From NCBI GenBank assembly GCA_037074765.1, contig JBAMDO010000564.1:661004-725003 (forward strand): DNA of 64,000 nucleotides, written 5' to 3'. The position numbers and the translations under genes were made by a program. The stretch comes from Mansonella perstans (lineage: Eukaryota > Nematoda > Chromadorea > Rhabditida > Onchocercidae). The notes below the pieces were generated by a model, which worked only from the letters and a program-made list of their open reading frames with translations, searched no databases and had not been told where the DNA came from. This document shows positions 1 to 12,061 of the stretch, one piece after another. Each line of letters starts with the position of its first letter. The stretch's first letter is position 1.

Positions 1-49
1 CCTAAATAAAAAAATTCCTGAAATTCAAACTACGAAATGGAGTCTCAAT

Positions 50-589
50 TTATTGAAAACGAAAGACAAATTTATCCATCTTAGCATAAAGATGAAAAGC
101 ATCCTCAATCAAATAATGAGAAGCGATTAGTTTAATTTGCGTAAAAAAACACACCTTTACGCCAACAACTTCATCCAGAGCAGTAATCGATTTGTCGATA
201 CATTGCTTCCACATTTTAATATTTGGAACTTTAGTGCACTTGTTTTTCCTGCCCTGAAAGGATGTATGTTTTGTATGTGTATATGTATATTTGTATATAT
301 TATAAAAAATGTAATTACCAAAACTTTACAAGGTAACAACAGCATATCAAACGAATGCTAAATGAGCTCAGTTTCATTTTAGGGGAAGATTAATGTTATT
401 ATAGGAAGTTTTGAAATCAAGGTAAATCGAAAATTCACATAGTAATACCTGTAAATACAGTATCAACTGGGCCAATTCAGGAGTTCGATCATCTAACTCT
501 TCCCTTTCGTCAATAATTACTTCCTTGGACATATTCAACAGAACTGTAAAATTTTCAATGCAGACCGTACGATCGACAAAACTCTTCAT
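50..589 (-). CDS. Small conserved-looking protein of unknown function (97 aa, 3 exons)
   Basis: Exons on the minus strand are 589-449, 253-155 and 103-50 (141, 99 and 54 nt). All junctions are GT-AG in phase 0 and the sum is 98 codons including the TAA at 52-50. The product starts MKSFVDRTVC and ends KMDKFVFRFQ. It is mildly charged, with an acidic patch (IIDEREELDD, about residues 25-34) and a helical-looking C-terminal half. There is no signal peptide, membrane segment or recognised domain. A second in-frame Met at residue 20 could be an alternative start. The length and the absence of any recognisable motif fit a small subunit of a larger complex, but that is a guess. It lies at the window edge with the RING-like exons divergently oriented about 1.3 kb away. 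I do not recognise the family. The intact splicing makes it a real gene rather than chance. Confidence 0.62.
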
Positions 590-1882
590 AGTTGCAAAAA
601 TGTCACATTAAAAAACGATATCGTTATAGTTCAATCAAAAACAATATCATATAAGTCTTTCAAATATTTATGAAAGCTTAAAACATATTTTGTTTTGTAT
701 GTTTTGACACGTTTATAAATAATTGATATGATTTGCGAAAGAAACTCTAGTGAAAATATTAGCCTAGTACTTGAATGATAGTCCATCTACCTGATCTTAA
801 AATCAGAGATAAATCTACGGTACAATAGCAGTATTTGATCTGAAATCATGGATAAATTTAGAGTACAATAGCAGTATTTGATCTGAAATCATAGATAAAT
901 CTAGAGTACAATAGCAGTATTTGATCTGAAATCATAGATAAATCTAGAGTACAATAGCAGTATTTGATCTGCCACTGTCTTTTCACTGATTCATAGATAC
1001 CTTCTCAAAAAAAAAAAAAAAAAATAAAAAATTAAATTAAAATATTTTATAAAGAAATTAAAGTAAAAACAACAAAAAAAGAATAAGTATCACAACAATT
1101 AGAGTTAAAAATTAAAACGTATAGCCGTGTAGCATAAAAATTTAACGCATTAAGTTATAATGCGTTATTTATTGTTTTTTGTAGTGTGAAGATGTTTTTT
1201 TTATTGTTTTATAGTATGGTTAGGTTGGCACGCATTAAAGTAAAGGTCAAATTTGAAATGGATTTGAAATTTCACTAAAAACTGTTAGATGATGATGAAA
1301 ATTGCGGTAGTTCAAATATGAGCAATAATTAAAGTTGATAATTGTATTGAAAAGAAAGAAGGATTATAATTTGCATTATGAGCTATATATCTGAATAGCT
1401 ACATTGAAGGATAGATCTTTTCGCTTTATTTATTACTTCTCTTTAAAGCTTTATTTATTTCTCTTTATTTATTACTTCTTTTCACTTTAAAGTTTACTCA
1501 GAATCACAAAACATTCGATTTTGATACTGAATAAGCCAAAAACTAGGACCTTTAAAGTTTTAAATATTCAACTTTCACTTTCTATGCTTGAGATGTTAGC
1601 TGTCTATCTTGGACTAAAGTTTCCGTCGATTCAAGCAATTTTTTTTAGATAATAAAATGCAGGCCAATCTCTCTCTCTCTCTCTTTCTCTCTCTGTCTCT
1701 CTCTATTTAACAATTCCAAACAATGACAATTCATTTGGATCATTGTAAATTTTACTTCTACTTTTCAATTTAACCATAATAAAAATTTTATTTAATGAAA
1801 ATTATATTCTTTTGGAGAAAAGTGAAGATTGATAGTGCTGAGTGCATTACAGTAAATTTTTCCATTGCATTACATTATCCAG
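590..1882. other. Intergenic region with a tandem repeat and a CT tract
   Basis: AT-rich non-coding stretch between the minus-strand small gene and the plus-strand RING-like exons. It contains the 43-bp tandem repeat at 800-971, an A-rich tract around 1007-1080, and an imperfect (CT)n microsatellite at about 1669-1705. I see no exon with good splice sites. As a divergent intergenic region it probably contains both promoters, but no specific element can be named. Confidence 0.6.
800..971. repeat. 43-bp tandem repeat, 4 copies
   Basis: Four head-to-tail units of exactly 43 bases at 800-842, 843-885, 886-928 and 929-971. Each ends in the same block (gtacaatagcagtatttgat then ctg). Copies 3 and 4 are identical over the unit; copies 1 and 2 differ by a few substitutions. 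No open frame runs through the array. It looks like a local minisatellite. Confidence 0.95.
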
Positions 1883-2686
1883 TTTGTTTTTAACATATTT
1901 ACTTCAGCATTATTGTTCCTTAAATTCGGCCATTCATTTTGTCCAAAATGCATCAAGAATGTTATTGAGAATTCATATTCTGAGGAGGCACAGTTTTGTT
2001 TCTTTATTTCTTTTCCATTTAGAAATAAAAGTAGGATTAAATCAATTAACATAAATTTAATAATACTCGAATAATTTCGTGCAATTTTTTCATTTAGATT
2101 ATTATGATTTAAGTTAATTTCTTGCAGGTTTTTGAATATTCCATGTGCTGCAAAAAAAACTTCCTCTAAAATTCGTTTCATTAAAAATTACTTAGCTAAC
2201 GTTTTGCTGCAATCAATTCACGAAATTGCTAAGAATGAAAATGTAAGCCTAATGGATACTAATTTGAGGATTTCGGTATTTTTTACTTCTCATTTCTGCA
2301 ATAAAAAATTTCAATTTCCTTTTCTTCTTCTTTTCACTTTCATAATTCTTCTATTTGTTACAAGCAAATTAATAATTATTAGGGTCTGATCTTTGAATAA
2401 ATTAAATTAAAATGCTTTAATTGATAGATCATTAACTTCTTTCAGCAACCATGCATGCCCGTTAAGCCTACTAACCTTGTTCATTTGCAAAGCAACTGTA
2501 AAACTTTCTCATTTATATTTTAATTTTATTATTTTGTTTCTCCAGGAAATTTTATAGCTGCAACTAATTTCTCGAAGATTTCTGGAAAAGGAAGAGAAAA
2601 ATAACATTTTATGGAAGAAATATAAAGAAGAATGTGCTCGTAGTCATCGACATCTTATTCTTTTAGTGATGAAAAGTGCACTTGTG
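1883..2686 (+). pseudogene. Degenerate RING-finger-like exons
   Basis: Three exon-like blocks are bounded by plausible acceptors: 1883 to about 2054, 2128-2242 (ends before gtaagc) and 2558-2686 (ends before gtagtt). The first contains GHSFCPKC, the central His-x2-3-Cys-x2-Cys signature of a RING domain. At the spacing where other zinc ligands belong there is Phe instead (FVFN and KFGH rather than C-V-C-type and KCGH), a one-base TGY-to-TTY change each time. The second block (about residue KKTSS to LLQSI) resembles the segment that follows RING domains. The third is a charged helix (LEKEEKNN). The last Cys pair is not recognisable. It could be a decayed RING gene or a zinc-free RING-like fold. 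The start, the end and the link between blocks are unproven. Confidence 0.35.
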
Positions 2687-4068
2687 GTAGTTTTGCGTTT
2701 TTATACAAATTCTCTTTTTCCTGATCCCAACATTAGTGTAGTATTTCTTTGAGATATCTTTTTTGCATTGTTCCATTCTTAATTGTTAGTTAAGAACTAA
2801 AAGGAAATGCGAAAATTTTCTTAAAGTTTTGAATTATTTTCTGGTTTTGAAATATATATATATATATTATATATTGGCATGTTTGTGACATGTTTTTTGT
2901 GAGTGTTTTAAAATTAGTATGATTTTTTTTTTATAAGATATCAAGTTTCTTACTGTTCTTTGATTTTTAAATATCAAAAATTTATGTGTTTCCTTTCAAC
3001 AAAATGTTTGAAACATTTGTGTAAATAATGTTATATTATTAATAATACGAATTGCAAATGAAGGAATCAGTTAGTATGAATTAAGCATTTTTGTCCTTAA
3101 GATGCTTACAAAACAACCTTGTAGAACATGCAGATGACATCGCTGAAAGAATTCGTTTCTTTTTTTATTCTTTCTCCAGTACATCATTGTTAGGTTGTAC
3201 CTAGTAAGACTTTTAGTGAATACATGAAGGAAAAAAATTGAATTACTATTTTCATTACCAATTATTGTATATTTATCAATATTCTTATTTTAACATAAAA
3301 TGATTCATTATGTTTTCCTTTTTTTTTTTACATTGAATTAGTGGGACTGAATTTTATTAAATTCGAAATCTTGAGTGGAGGGCACTGTTTTATTTTAATT
3401 ATTACTGAAGCAGTTAACTTTCAAGTTCAATTGATATTTACAAAATGGGTAACGATTACTCCATACTTTTATGAGGAAAGAGCGAAGAAAGCAAGTTTAA
3501 ATATTGGAACTGAAATGATTTGCATTCCAGAATCTTGTATAAAATTAATGTTTTAGTCATTATGCCATATGTTTCTTATTGGGTGATTATAAAGGATAAA
3601 TTAACATTCCAAAAAATAGCAGTGAGGATGATTTTGGCTAAAGTTGAAATTTGTAATGGCAAAGTGTGCAGAAAATTTTATAGTTATCTGAGATTCTCTT
3701 AGAATATAAAACCGATTAATTTTTTTAAAAAACACAACAATAAAAGCAGATAAAGAGGAAATTGATTAGATATTCTAAATTAGTGGAAAGGAAGGATCCT
3801 TAGAAGGTGAGCTATGGTATGGTAATGCAGAAATATATTTCAATAGGAGGTTTCGACTGGCTTTCTCAAGATTCAAAATGTTATTTTTGTATCAAAAATC
3901 AAAAATTATGAGTCCATTTGCTTTAAGAACGATTTTTTTTTGTTACTTACACACTTATATACACTGCTATTTGATGAAGAATGGTATAATTGTTTATTTC
4001 ATCGAACATTTCGATACGGTGCGAATTATAAATATAACAAAAGTGGTTCATGACAGTTTTACTTGCAG
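2687..4068. other. Non-coding or unrecognised stretch upstream of ETF-QO exons
   Basis: AT-rich sequence with short open stretches (for example 3341-3556 +) that match nothing I recognise. I looked here for the FAD-binding and ubiquinone-binding parts of ETF-QO that should precede the exon at 4069, in particular a GFMNVPKIKG-like block, and found none on either strand. Confidence 0.5.
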
Positions 4069-5300
4069 TCGAAATCAACTAACTACCCGAAACCTGATGG
4101 TAAAATAACTTTCGACATTCTGTCTTCGGTAGCTCTGACCGGCACAAATCACGAAGAAAATCAGCCGTCTCATTTATTATTGAGAAACGATGCCGAAGCT
4201 GAATTAACTACATGGCGTAGATTTGCTGGCATGACCGAACGCTTTTGCCCTGCAGGTATGCAGATTCGTATATTGTTACTTCAATTGTGTGTGTTAAATT
4301 CGAATGTATTCACTAATTGATTCGTCAGAGTAGTTTCTAATGAAGCTATTGTCTTTTTCAGGCATCATAATATCCATCAGTGCTAGTGAAATATTCAGTA
4401 CTTAACACACAATTCTAAAAAGTGAAGCTGATGATATCCTATTTCACTATTTTTATATATATCATTTTCAGATTAGCTATGCATGTTTTAGCATTTGATA
4501 GTATTCGATAGCCGATTAAATTCATTTTAAGTGTTTGGATATTTGGAAGTGATCTAGAACTATCTTATATAATTCATGTTTTCAATTTTACGAATTTTTG
4601 GCTATTCTCGTTTTTAATGAATTTTAGAATAAAATAGCGGAAATATTTAAGCTTTTTGAATTTCATAGGTTAGGAAGACAAGAAGTAGTATTGCGGTAGC
4701 TGATTCGATTCAAGCGATTTAAACGCTTGATATCCTGATTAACGGAGAGTGTTCTAATAACAATGAAAATACTCATTTTTGTTCTTTGCTAAGATTTGTT
4801 TTAACATCATCGCGCAGTTCAGGTGTTTATGAGTATGTACCATGCGAAACCAAACTCGATACCAGAAGGCTTCAAATAAATTTCCAGAACTGTATTCACT
4901 GCAAAACATGTGACATCAAAGAACCACGCAATAATATTCAGTGGGTTGCACCAGAAGGTAAATTTGGAGATATTGAATTTAAAAATCTCTGCCGGATGAA
5001 GAGCTTCCTACACTCACTACATTTGTGTGATAAAACATTTTTGCCTTTTGAGCCATGTATGGAGAATAAGTACTGCATATACATGAAAATTATAATTGTT
5101 CAGCATATGAAAGTTTAGTCAAATTTTCAGAAATTGAAGATTCACTTTTCGTCCTGTGAGTTGTTTCTGCTATGTCCACGATTTTTGTTTCTTTTTTTTC
5201 ATTTTTTTTTTTTTGTTTTTGTTAATGCATTTTCAAGATGAGGAGAATTATTTTTTTCAAATTTTCAGGAGGCGGTGGTCCAAAGTATAATGGAATGTAA
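4069..5300 (+). CDS. ETFDH: ETF-ubiquinone oxidoreductase, C-terminal three exons only
   Basis: Exons 4069-4255, 4823-4957 and 5269-5300 (187, 135 and 32 nt) have matching phases and end in TAA, giving 117 residues. The enzyme (electron-transfer flavoprotein dehydrogenase, C. elegans LET-721) passes electrons from ETF to ubiquinone on the matrix face of the mitochondrial inner membrane. Recognised blocks are [45 protein letters not shown] and the terminal [10 protein letters not shown]. The Cys of RFCPAG and the C-x2-C-x2-C of the ferredoxin-like domain, the four 4Fe-4S ligands, are all present. About 480 residues that normally precede this (FAD and quinone domains) are not found in the 4 kb upstream. 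The frame and splice sites are intact. It is either the tail of a gene with a very long intron or rearranged assembly, or a partial duplicate. Confidence 0.88.
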
Positions 5301-6001
5301 TGATCAGAACAGTTGGAGTGCATGTTGAGCTATCCGGATTAAAATGCTTTGATTTTATGAAGCACCGAATACAATTTTAAACATCAGTGCATATTTTTAT
5401 ATTTTGTCTTTATCACTTTTAGGTAAATTTAGTTTAACATAGCATTATATTTTGTTATTTGTTATTTGTTATTGATAAAGTCTTTCATTATTGAACTGGG
5501 CAATCTTTAGCCATTCCTTTTTACACGGTATGTAGAAGTAGAAGATTTATAGAAGACGATTGCGTTTCCGTCAGTCTTTTTTTTTCCAATTTTTGGATCT
5601 ATAAACTTTTTCGAGATGAGATTCATTAAGCAGGTTTTTTTAGTTTCATCGCTTGAAGATAAGGCTTGAAATAGTGAAGCATTTTTACAGAAATCATGTT
5701 TTTATTTTGATTATTCATTGAAATTAGAGTTTAAATTGCTTGTAAAGCTTATTGTAATTCCACCGAATCTATAAACATATAGCTTACATATGGTAATTGC
5801 CGGATAATTTCCTTTTATTTATTGGTTTGCATTAAGTATTCCTTGAGCTTCAAATATTGTTTTTATTGTATTTTGAAATTGTTTTTCGCAGATTGTTTGA
5901 TAATTTGCAAAATATATAAATTTACTAATTTGTCACTGGAAGAATGCTGGATTGGATTATAGATGAGAAAATAGGATAATGGGTTTTAAAAAGGTTTTAA
6001 A

Positions 6002-6036
6002 AACTTTTACCATTTTTAAAAAAAATGGTAAAAGTT
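6002..6036. repeat. Perfect 16-bp inverted repeat (hairpin)
   Basis: The left arm 6002-6017 (aacttttaccattttt) is the exact reverse complement of the right arm 6021-6036, separated by three A. On RNA or single-stranded DNA it would form a 16-bp stem. There is no adjacent gene and no flanking target-site duplication was noticed. Confidence 0.9.
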
Positions 6037-8594
6037 AATTATTTGAAATAAGTGAGTTTCATAATGCATGAGATATGCGATGTGTTGAAGAAGTTGGAAA
6101 TTAGCTAATTATTAATTCTTATGTAATATATATATAATTGCAAAAACAATTCTTAATGTTTTCAAAAGATTTATTAATAGCTACGTTGTTTGTTCTAAGA
6201 AGCTATCAAATCTAGTAAATTAAAATTTGATATAGAATAGCTGGACGAGAAGTATTAGTAACATGATAAGGAGAGATTGAAGGTTGTAATTCATAGTTTC
6301 AGTTTTTTTCTGAAGGTATAGTATTTTTTGAATGCATATAAGACCTTCGCAATCTTCAATATTTCTTTAAACCCTCTTCGTCTCTTCGTCTTTGTCAATA
6401 GTTACAGAATTCTTCAAGTACAATTAACTATAATTGGTAGTCAGTGCTGTGACAATATTATGACTAATGGAAACTAGTTCAGAAATTGAATAAATACCTT
6501 CAATTTGAAAAAGAAATTGGAAATAAAGAGTTGTGTCAGACCGCTGTGTTTACAGTTTTATTAAGAAATTGGTAAAATCTAAGCAAAAAATAAAATTAGG
6601 TGGTTAGGCGAATTACGACGATAACTATTTACTGGTCGATAGCTCGGCTCATGTTTGAAACAATAGCGAACGGTCAAATTATTTTTTCCTGATTTCTTTT
6701 CATGATGTCAACTTGCATTTGTCGCTTTTTACGATTAATGGTACTTTCTTTAATTTAGGATGGAAGTTAGTAAAATAGCATTCATTGTTAATTACTGATG
6801 AAATAGTACACTTACCTTTACTATATATAAATCAAGTTAACCAATTTATCTCAGTGATTGATATTTCAAAACTTAAGAGATAATTATGGAACTACTAGGA
6901 AGGATCTAGCATTCCACCATTCCTTTCTCTTCCCTGAAGCTGAGTTATAGAATGTTCCACAAAATTAGGCTCATACCTAATTGAAAACTATACAGTCAGC
7001 TATTTTTGAATAATTTTATTTCAATACTTCTGTTTTTTTTATCTTACTGTGTTTCTCTTAATTAAGAATACCAATTAATTTTAGATGGATTGGAAAACTT
7101 ATGTATTAATTTTGTATTCTTTGAAAGCTGTAATTTTCAAATGATGTTTGAAATAGACTGAAGAAAATGAAGAAAAACGCTCTAGAAACATCTGTTTAAA
7201 ATTGAACTATTGAAGTCGATCAAAATTTTCGATTTTATTGAAGTTTGAAATTGAAAAGGCCATATTGCGTGGACTCAACCGGTTTGAATCGAAAATTAAC
7301 CGACGTTTGTTGACTATGTTCTAGTGAATCAAATTTCGATCAATCAATGAAGTTGTAAAGAAAAGCAATACAGAAAGTTATTTTTATAGTATTCAGTACG
7401 ATTTGTTATTGCAAATCTTACATGACAAACAGGATTTTTGACAGTATTTCTACGCCTGATTGATTATTCATTTATTTTTTTTTGTCCATTTTTTTCCAGA
7501 TGAAAATAATTATAATTAGTGATTTTTTAAATTAAACCATTTTTTTCTTACTTCTCATCATTTTTTGTATCACTATTTTTTTAATGATACGAAAATTAGA
7601 TTGTTAAATGTTGTTAGTTAATTTATCATTAGCTTATTAAGGTTTCTTTAGAATTATAATTCAAGCAGCATTTTTAAAATATCAAACTAATAAATTAATT
7701 TTATCAAACACATAAACATCAAGAAAATGACCGCTTTGAAACCGGAACACATATATCAAGGTAATCTCGGCTTATGATACTGCATGGGTAAATATGATTA
7801 GACCAAAAAAAAAATTGAAAAACTAAAATTTAAGTGGCGGTAATCAATTAATCGATTAATGGATCATAATCAGTTAATCAATCTAGAATGCTACATTATT
7901 CACAAAGATAATGGCATTTTGACATTTTGAAGGTACCTTTCTGTATGGGTCGCGGCGTCATCTGAAGTTAGATGACTAGCACACAAAACGGATATAATAT
8001 ATACAGATATTAGGCTCATTTCATATTTGTCATCAAAGTGAATCCTCTTAATGTCATTTAAAATCGTACAGTGAAAATAAAGTGACATTAGTTTTTGACA
8101 AAGAATAATATCAAGATGAACGGTCGTCTTTTAACACTAATAATCTCTACACTTTTGTTTATCGTCGTTTAACCATTCATCATTTTTTGGACATCGATGA
8201 GCAGACAGATCTAGTTGTCACAGTTTATCTTATTGTCATCATTCTTTTGTCTCTTCTGCAAGTTTTTGCAATCATTTTATATTAAGTTTTACTTTCTTTC
8301 ATTATTTAATTTCATCCGAGCACAATTTTTTCGTTTTCGCAAGAAAAATCTAATTTAGAGAGTTCCACTGTAATATGAAAGAGATAATGGCTGATTTGAT
8401 CGAACATGATTCAAATTTCGCACGATATGTTGAAGTGACTTGATTGTGACTCATTGATTCGTTAATTCGAGAGTGTTAACTTCACTTTAAACATTTTCCT
8501 TTCTTACTTTTCACGCATTTCATTACAACAAAGTTAGATTTATTTGAAAACAAGTAAAGACAAAATACTTGAAAACTATTTTTAGAGTTTTTTC

Positions 8595-8669
8595 ACTCAT
8601 ATTGGAATTTATAAAAGTTTTTTTACTCATATTGGAATTTATAAATTTTTACTCATATTGGAATTTATA
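8595..8669. repeat. 19-bp direct repeat, 3 copies
   Basis: The block actcatattggaatttata occurs at 8595-8613, 8625-8643 and 8651-8669. The spacers are T-rich and give periods of 30 and 26 bases. It looks like a small degenerate tandem array with no coding potential. Confidence 0.9.
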
Positions 8670-9804
8670 ACATTAGAGAGGAAATGAAATTGACTTTAAT
8701 CGCGACACATTATGACACAATAATGGTACGGGAATAAATAAGGCAATTTGACCTTAACAATATTGACTGAGTGAGAACTACCATTCCTGAATGTAAATTA
8801 CGCAATTATCTTCATACCGATTTCACTCGAAGTTATAATTCACAGTTATGAATTTTCGGGTAATGTGAAAATTTTTGATGTTTTCCGTTAGAGGATGTGA
8901 AAATGTCCATATTTATAAAACCAGCAGAAGACGTGGAGAAAATAAAACAAGAAAATTAGGAAACGATTTCTTCTCATCACTTTCATAATACTAGTAATCA
9001 TTCTGAAAGAGGTGTCTCTTTTCTCTTTTCCCAGTCTTTGTTCTAAAATATTTGTTCTAAAATATGTAAGTAATATGCTTAAGTAGCTCTCGGTGATAAG
9101 TATACCATAAGTGGCCCTATTGCTTGTTACAATGTTTCTTTATATTTATTTAAGCCAATCATTCTCAAATCATTTTGGTTAGATTGATTTTAAATATCAA
9201 TATTTTACATTTTCTTGTTTATAAATGGCATTTAGATAAATAATCTACATATTGTACCGACTGATTCAAGTGACTGATAAGTGATGAAGCATCGCTCAAA
9301 TGCCGAACGAGTTTTTGTTTTTTTTTTTTTTGAAAAATTGAATCATTCCTTTTTCTAAGCGCCATTCACGCGTTATGGCTCTTTGCTCCAGAATTTTTCA
9401 TTCCCATCATTTTTTCCTCATCATTGCTTTACCTTTGTTTTATATTACTCATTTTTATCTATTTCTGGAATTAAGTGATCCTACAACAGTATCAATAATT
9501 TTCAAATGGACTCATTATATTAATTCTCAAAGCAAAGATAACAAACGATTGTTTTTTATTCGAATCGATATTGAAAATAATTATGCTTAGATAAATGGCC
9601 TACGATCTCTACAGTAATAGTATAAGTTTCATTTTTGATGAAAGTTTTAACTAGGTAAGTTTCTTGACTACAGAAGTGTAGAAAATTAGAAAAACCACGC
9701 AATTTAGGGCCAAATAAAACGAGAACATTGATAATAACCAGTTGAAAATGGGAATGCTTATTCGTTGGAGACATTCAATCAAACACACATAAAAGTTAAC
9801 TAAC

Positions 9805-9857
9805 CATCGCTTGCCACTTGACAGATCATTGGGAGCTTTTGCCGTTCCAGAATCCAT
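9805..9857 (-). CDS. Candidate isolated first coding exon
   Basis: From an ATG at 9857 the minus strand reads MDSGTAKAPNDLSSGKR and then TG|gttagt, a good donor. The composition (Gly, Ser, Ala, Asp, Pro) is unlike the surrounding AT-rich noise and looks like a genuine N-terminus. No matching downstream exon was found between here and 5.3 kb on this strand, and I do not recognise the protein. Treat it as a pointer to a possible unmodelled gene. Confidence 0.25.
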
Positions 9858-12037
9858 CTTTCTCTTTTCCGCATTGTTTGGTCTTTTTTGACAACTGCTA
9901 TATCAGGTACGAATGAATGGTTGCAATGAAACATACAGAAATAGCAACGAAATTTCCCAAATCAAATCCGTTTTATGTTTATTAGAGATTATAAATGATT
10001 ACAAGACAGTATTGTGCTTTATTGATTTCTGTTCATTTGCTGGGAAATTTCTATACTTTGCAAGAGTGTAAGATATTTGTAATGGAGCAGGAAGTAGAGC
10101 AATGTAGAACTAATTATCATTTTCACAGCCTTTATTTTTCAAGCCAAATAATTCTGGCGGTATTTTCTTCTACGCAACACTTTTCCTAAGGCGCTTTTAT
10201 CAAGCGTAAATCGCAACATTTATTGAAATTTTTTCCAAAATTCTGTCTCATTTTTGCGAAAAAGAGACGGAAATCGAGTAAAAAAATTGCATTTAAATCG
10301 TTGCGCTGTAAAAATTTCCGGTTTTATTGAAACAGTCTTGAAATTTTTCAAAAAAGTTCGCCGCTTCATCGCTCGCCAATAAATTCGAACTTCTGATGGA
10401 TTTGAAGTTTCACTGTCAACTGAAATTTTCGATAATTATTGGTGTGGAAACATGAGAAATGAAAAGTTATTCTAATCATATTCTCATGATTTCATAGCTC
10501 CCCTTAAAATGCCAAAATTTGTTAAAATGTCAAGTTGAACTTACGTGTCCTTGAAATTGTTGCTTGGTGTTGGCATTAAACCTTTTCTCCTTTTCTTTCG
10601 GCATACCAGTCGTTAGGTGAATCATCATTACTTTCAACCTGACCATTCCATGGAATAAACAATAACAAAGGAGCAGGCTTGTCGTTTTACAATTAAATTT
10701 AAATTATAATTAGTGGTCGGGATAAGTGGTATTAAAACAAATTAACAAAGCAATGATTTAGAAAATTTTTGTTGACAATCGTTGTCCTTTTGTCATAAAT
10801 AGTAATGTTTATATTTACAGGTATGAAAATTGCTACTCATGTAGATATAAAAGTAAACATTTTCAACAATAGGACATATCTTAGTTTAATCTTTTCTATT
10901 ATTGTTAGGCTATTTAAAAAATTTTTCTATTTATTCATTTGTAAGATGTCCGATTGATCAGAGAGATATCAGAGATGGATATCAAAAAACTATGATTGCC
11001 AATAAATGATAATGACATTAATGTTCCATGACAGCTATGACAGTTTCATTTATTGCCAACTTATTGATGAAATTACTAAATCTCTCGCAGTTTCCATTTC
11101 CTCTCATTAAAAAAATTTGATCTGTAAAATTGCATGAAAGAAGTGATTGAACTTTTAATTTGCAAAGGATTAAATTATCGGTTACGCAGTGATTGTCGGA
11201 TACATTGATTTAGTAGACTTTTTCATCAAAGCTCAGCAATAATATAGTTCTGATAATTTCAATTTTTCAAATTTCTAATGTAAATCGATCGATCATGGAA
11301 GATTAATTCAAATTCATTTTTGTTTCATAATATTGCTGATTTTGCATTTTGCATTTCTGAAAAAAATCAGTTTATCATTTCAAAAATTTTGAAAATTTAG
11401 CTCTTAAAATTTAGCTTTGAATTCAATCTGTTTTTAACTTGACAAGTTTTTTATGACAAAAATTGGTTCGCGAGAAAAAATGTAACAGATGGAAAGTTTC
11501 AATAAAATCTTTCCCACTAATGAGGGAATTTTGGCTGCTTTTTTATTAGCAAAGTATAAATGTAATACACAAACTCATTCGTTTCGTGTTTCATGTGAAC
11601 TTTTATTCCATCTACTTAATCGATTCTTAAGTTTTTCATTTTTGATCTTTCTTTGTTTTCCTTGCAAAAATTTACTGTTCCGTTTGCTGCTTGAATATTT
11701 TTAGTCATTTATATATTTCTGATTATATATTCACTAACTGAAAACTCTCTGATGAATTTTTCTGAGATAAAAATGAATTTCCTGGAAGTTGTAATACAAT
11801 TATAAAATGATCTGACACTTCAAGTCTTCAAACATAAAATGATTTGACACAATTATAAAAGCGATTTTGTTTTCATTTATTATTTTAAATTAGTTTCCAT
11901 GAATTTAGTGATAAAAAGTTAGGTTCTGTCAAGAATTTTCGTTTTAAGTTTTTTAGTATGGCGCGAGAAATTTTTTTAAATTTTCCGTTTTCAAGCTGCA
12001 AATGATATAAAAGAGTTTAGGGTACTAAATATTTCAG

Positions 12038-12061
12038 TTTTTTTTTTTTTTTTTTTTTTTT
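12038..12061. repeat. Poly(T) tract, 24 bases
   Basis: An uninterrupted run of T on the plus strand within the gene-poor region. It could be a retroposed poly(A) tail read on the opposite strand or simple slippage. No adjacent retroposed coding sequence was recognised. Confidence 0.9.

Noticed and set aside
800..971. CRISPR-like array
   Set aside because: The repeats are directly abutting with no unique spacers, and the context is eukaryotic. It is a tandem minisatellite.
3341..3556. 71-codon plus-strand frame between the RING-like exons and ETF-QO
   Set aside because: Examined as a possible upstream ETF-QO exon, but it shares no block with that enzyme and has no convincing phase-matched donor.
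7265..7300. tRNA B-box-like ggtttgaatcg
   Set aside because: No matching A box, anticodon stem or acceptor stem could be paired around it.
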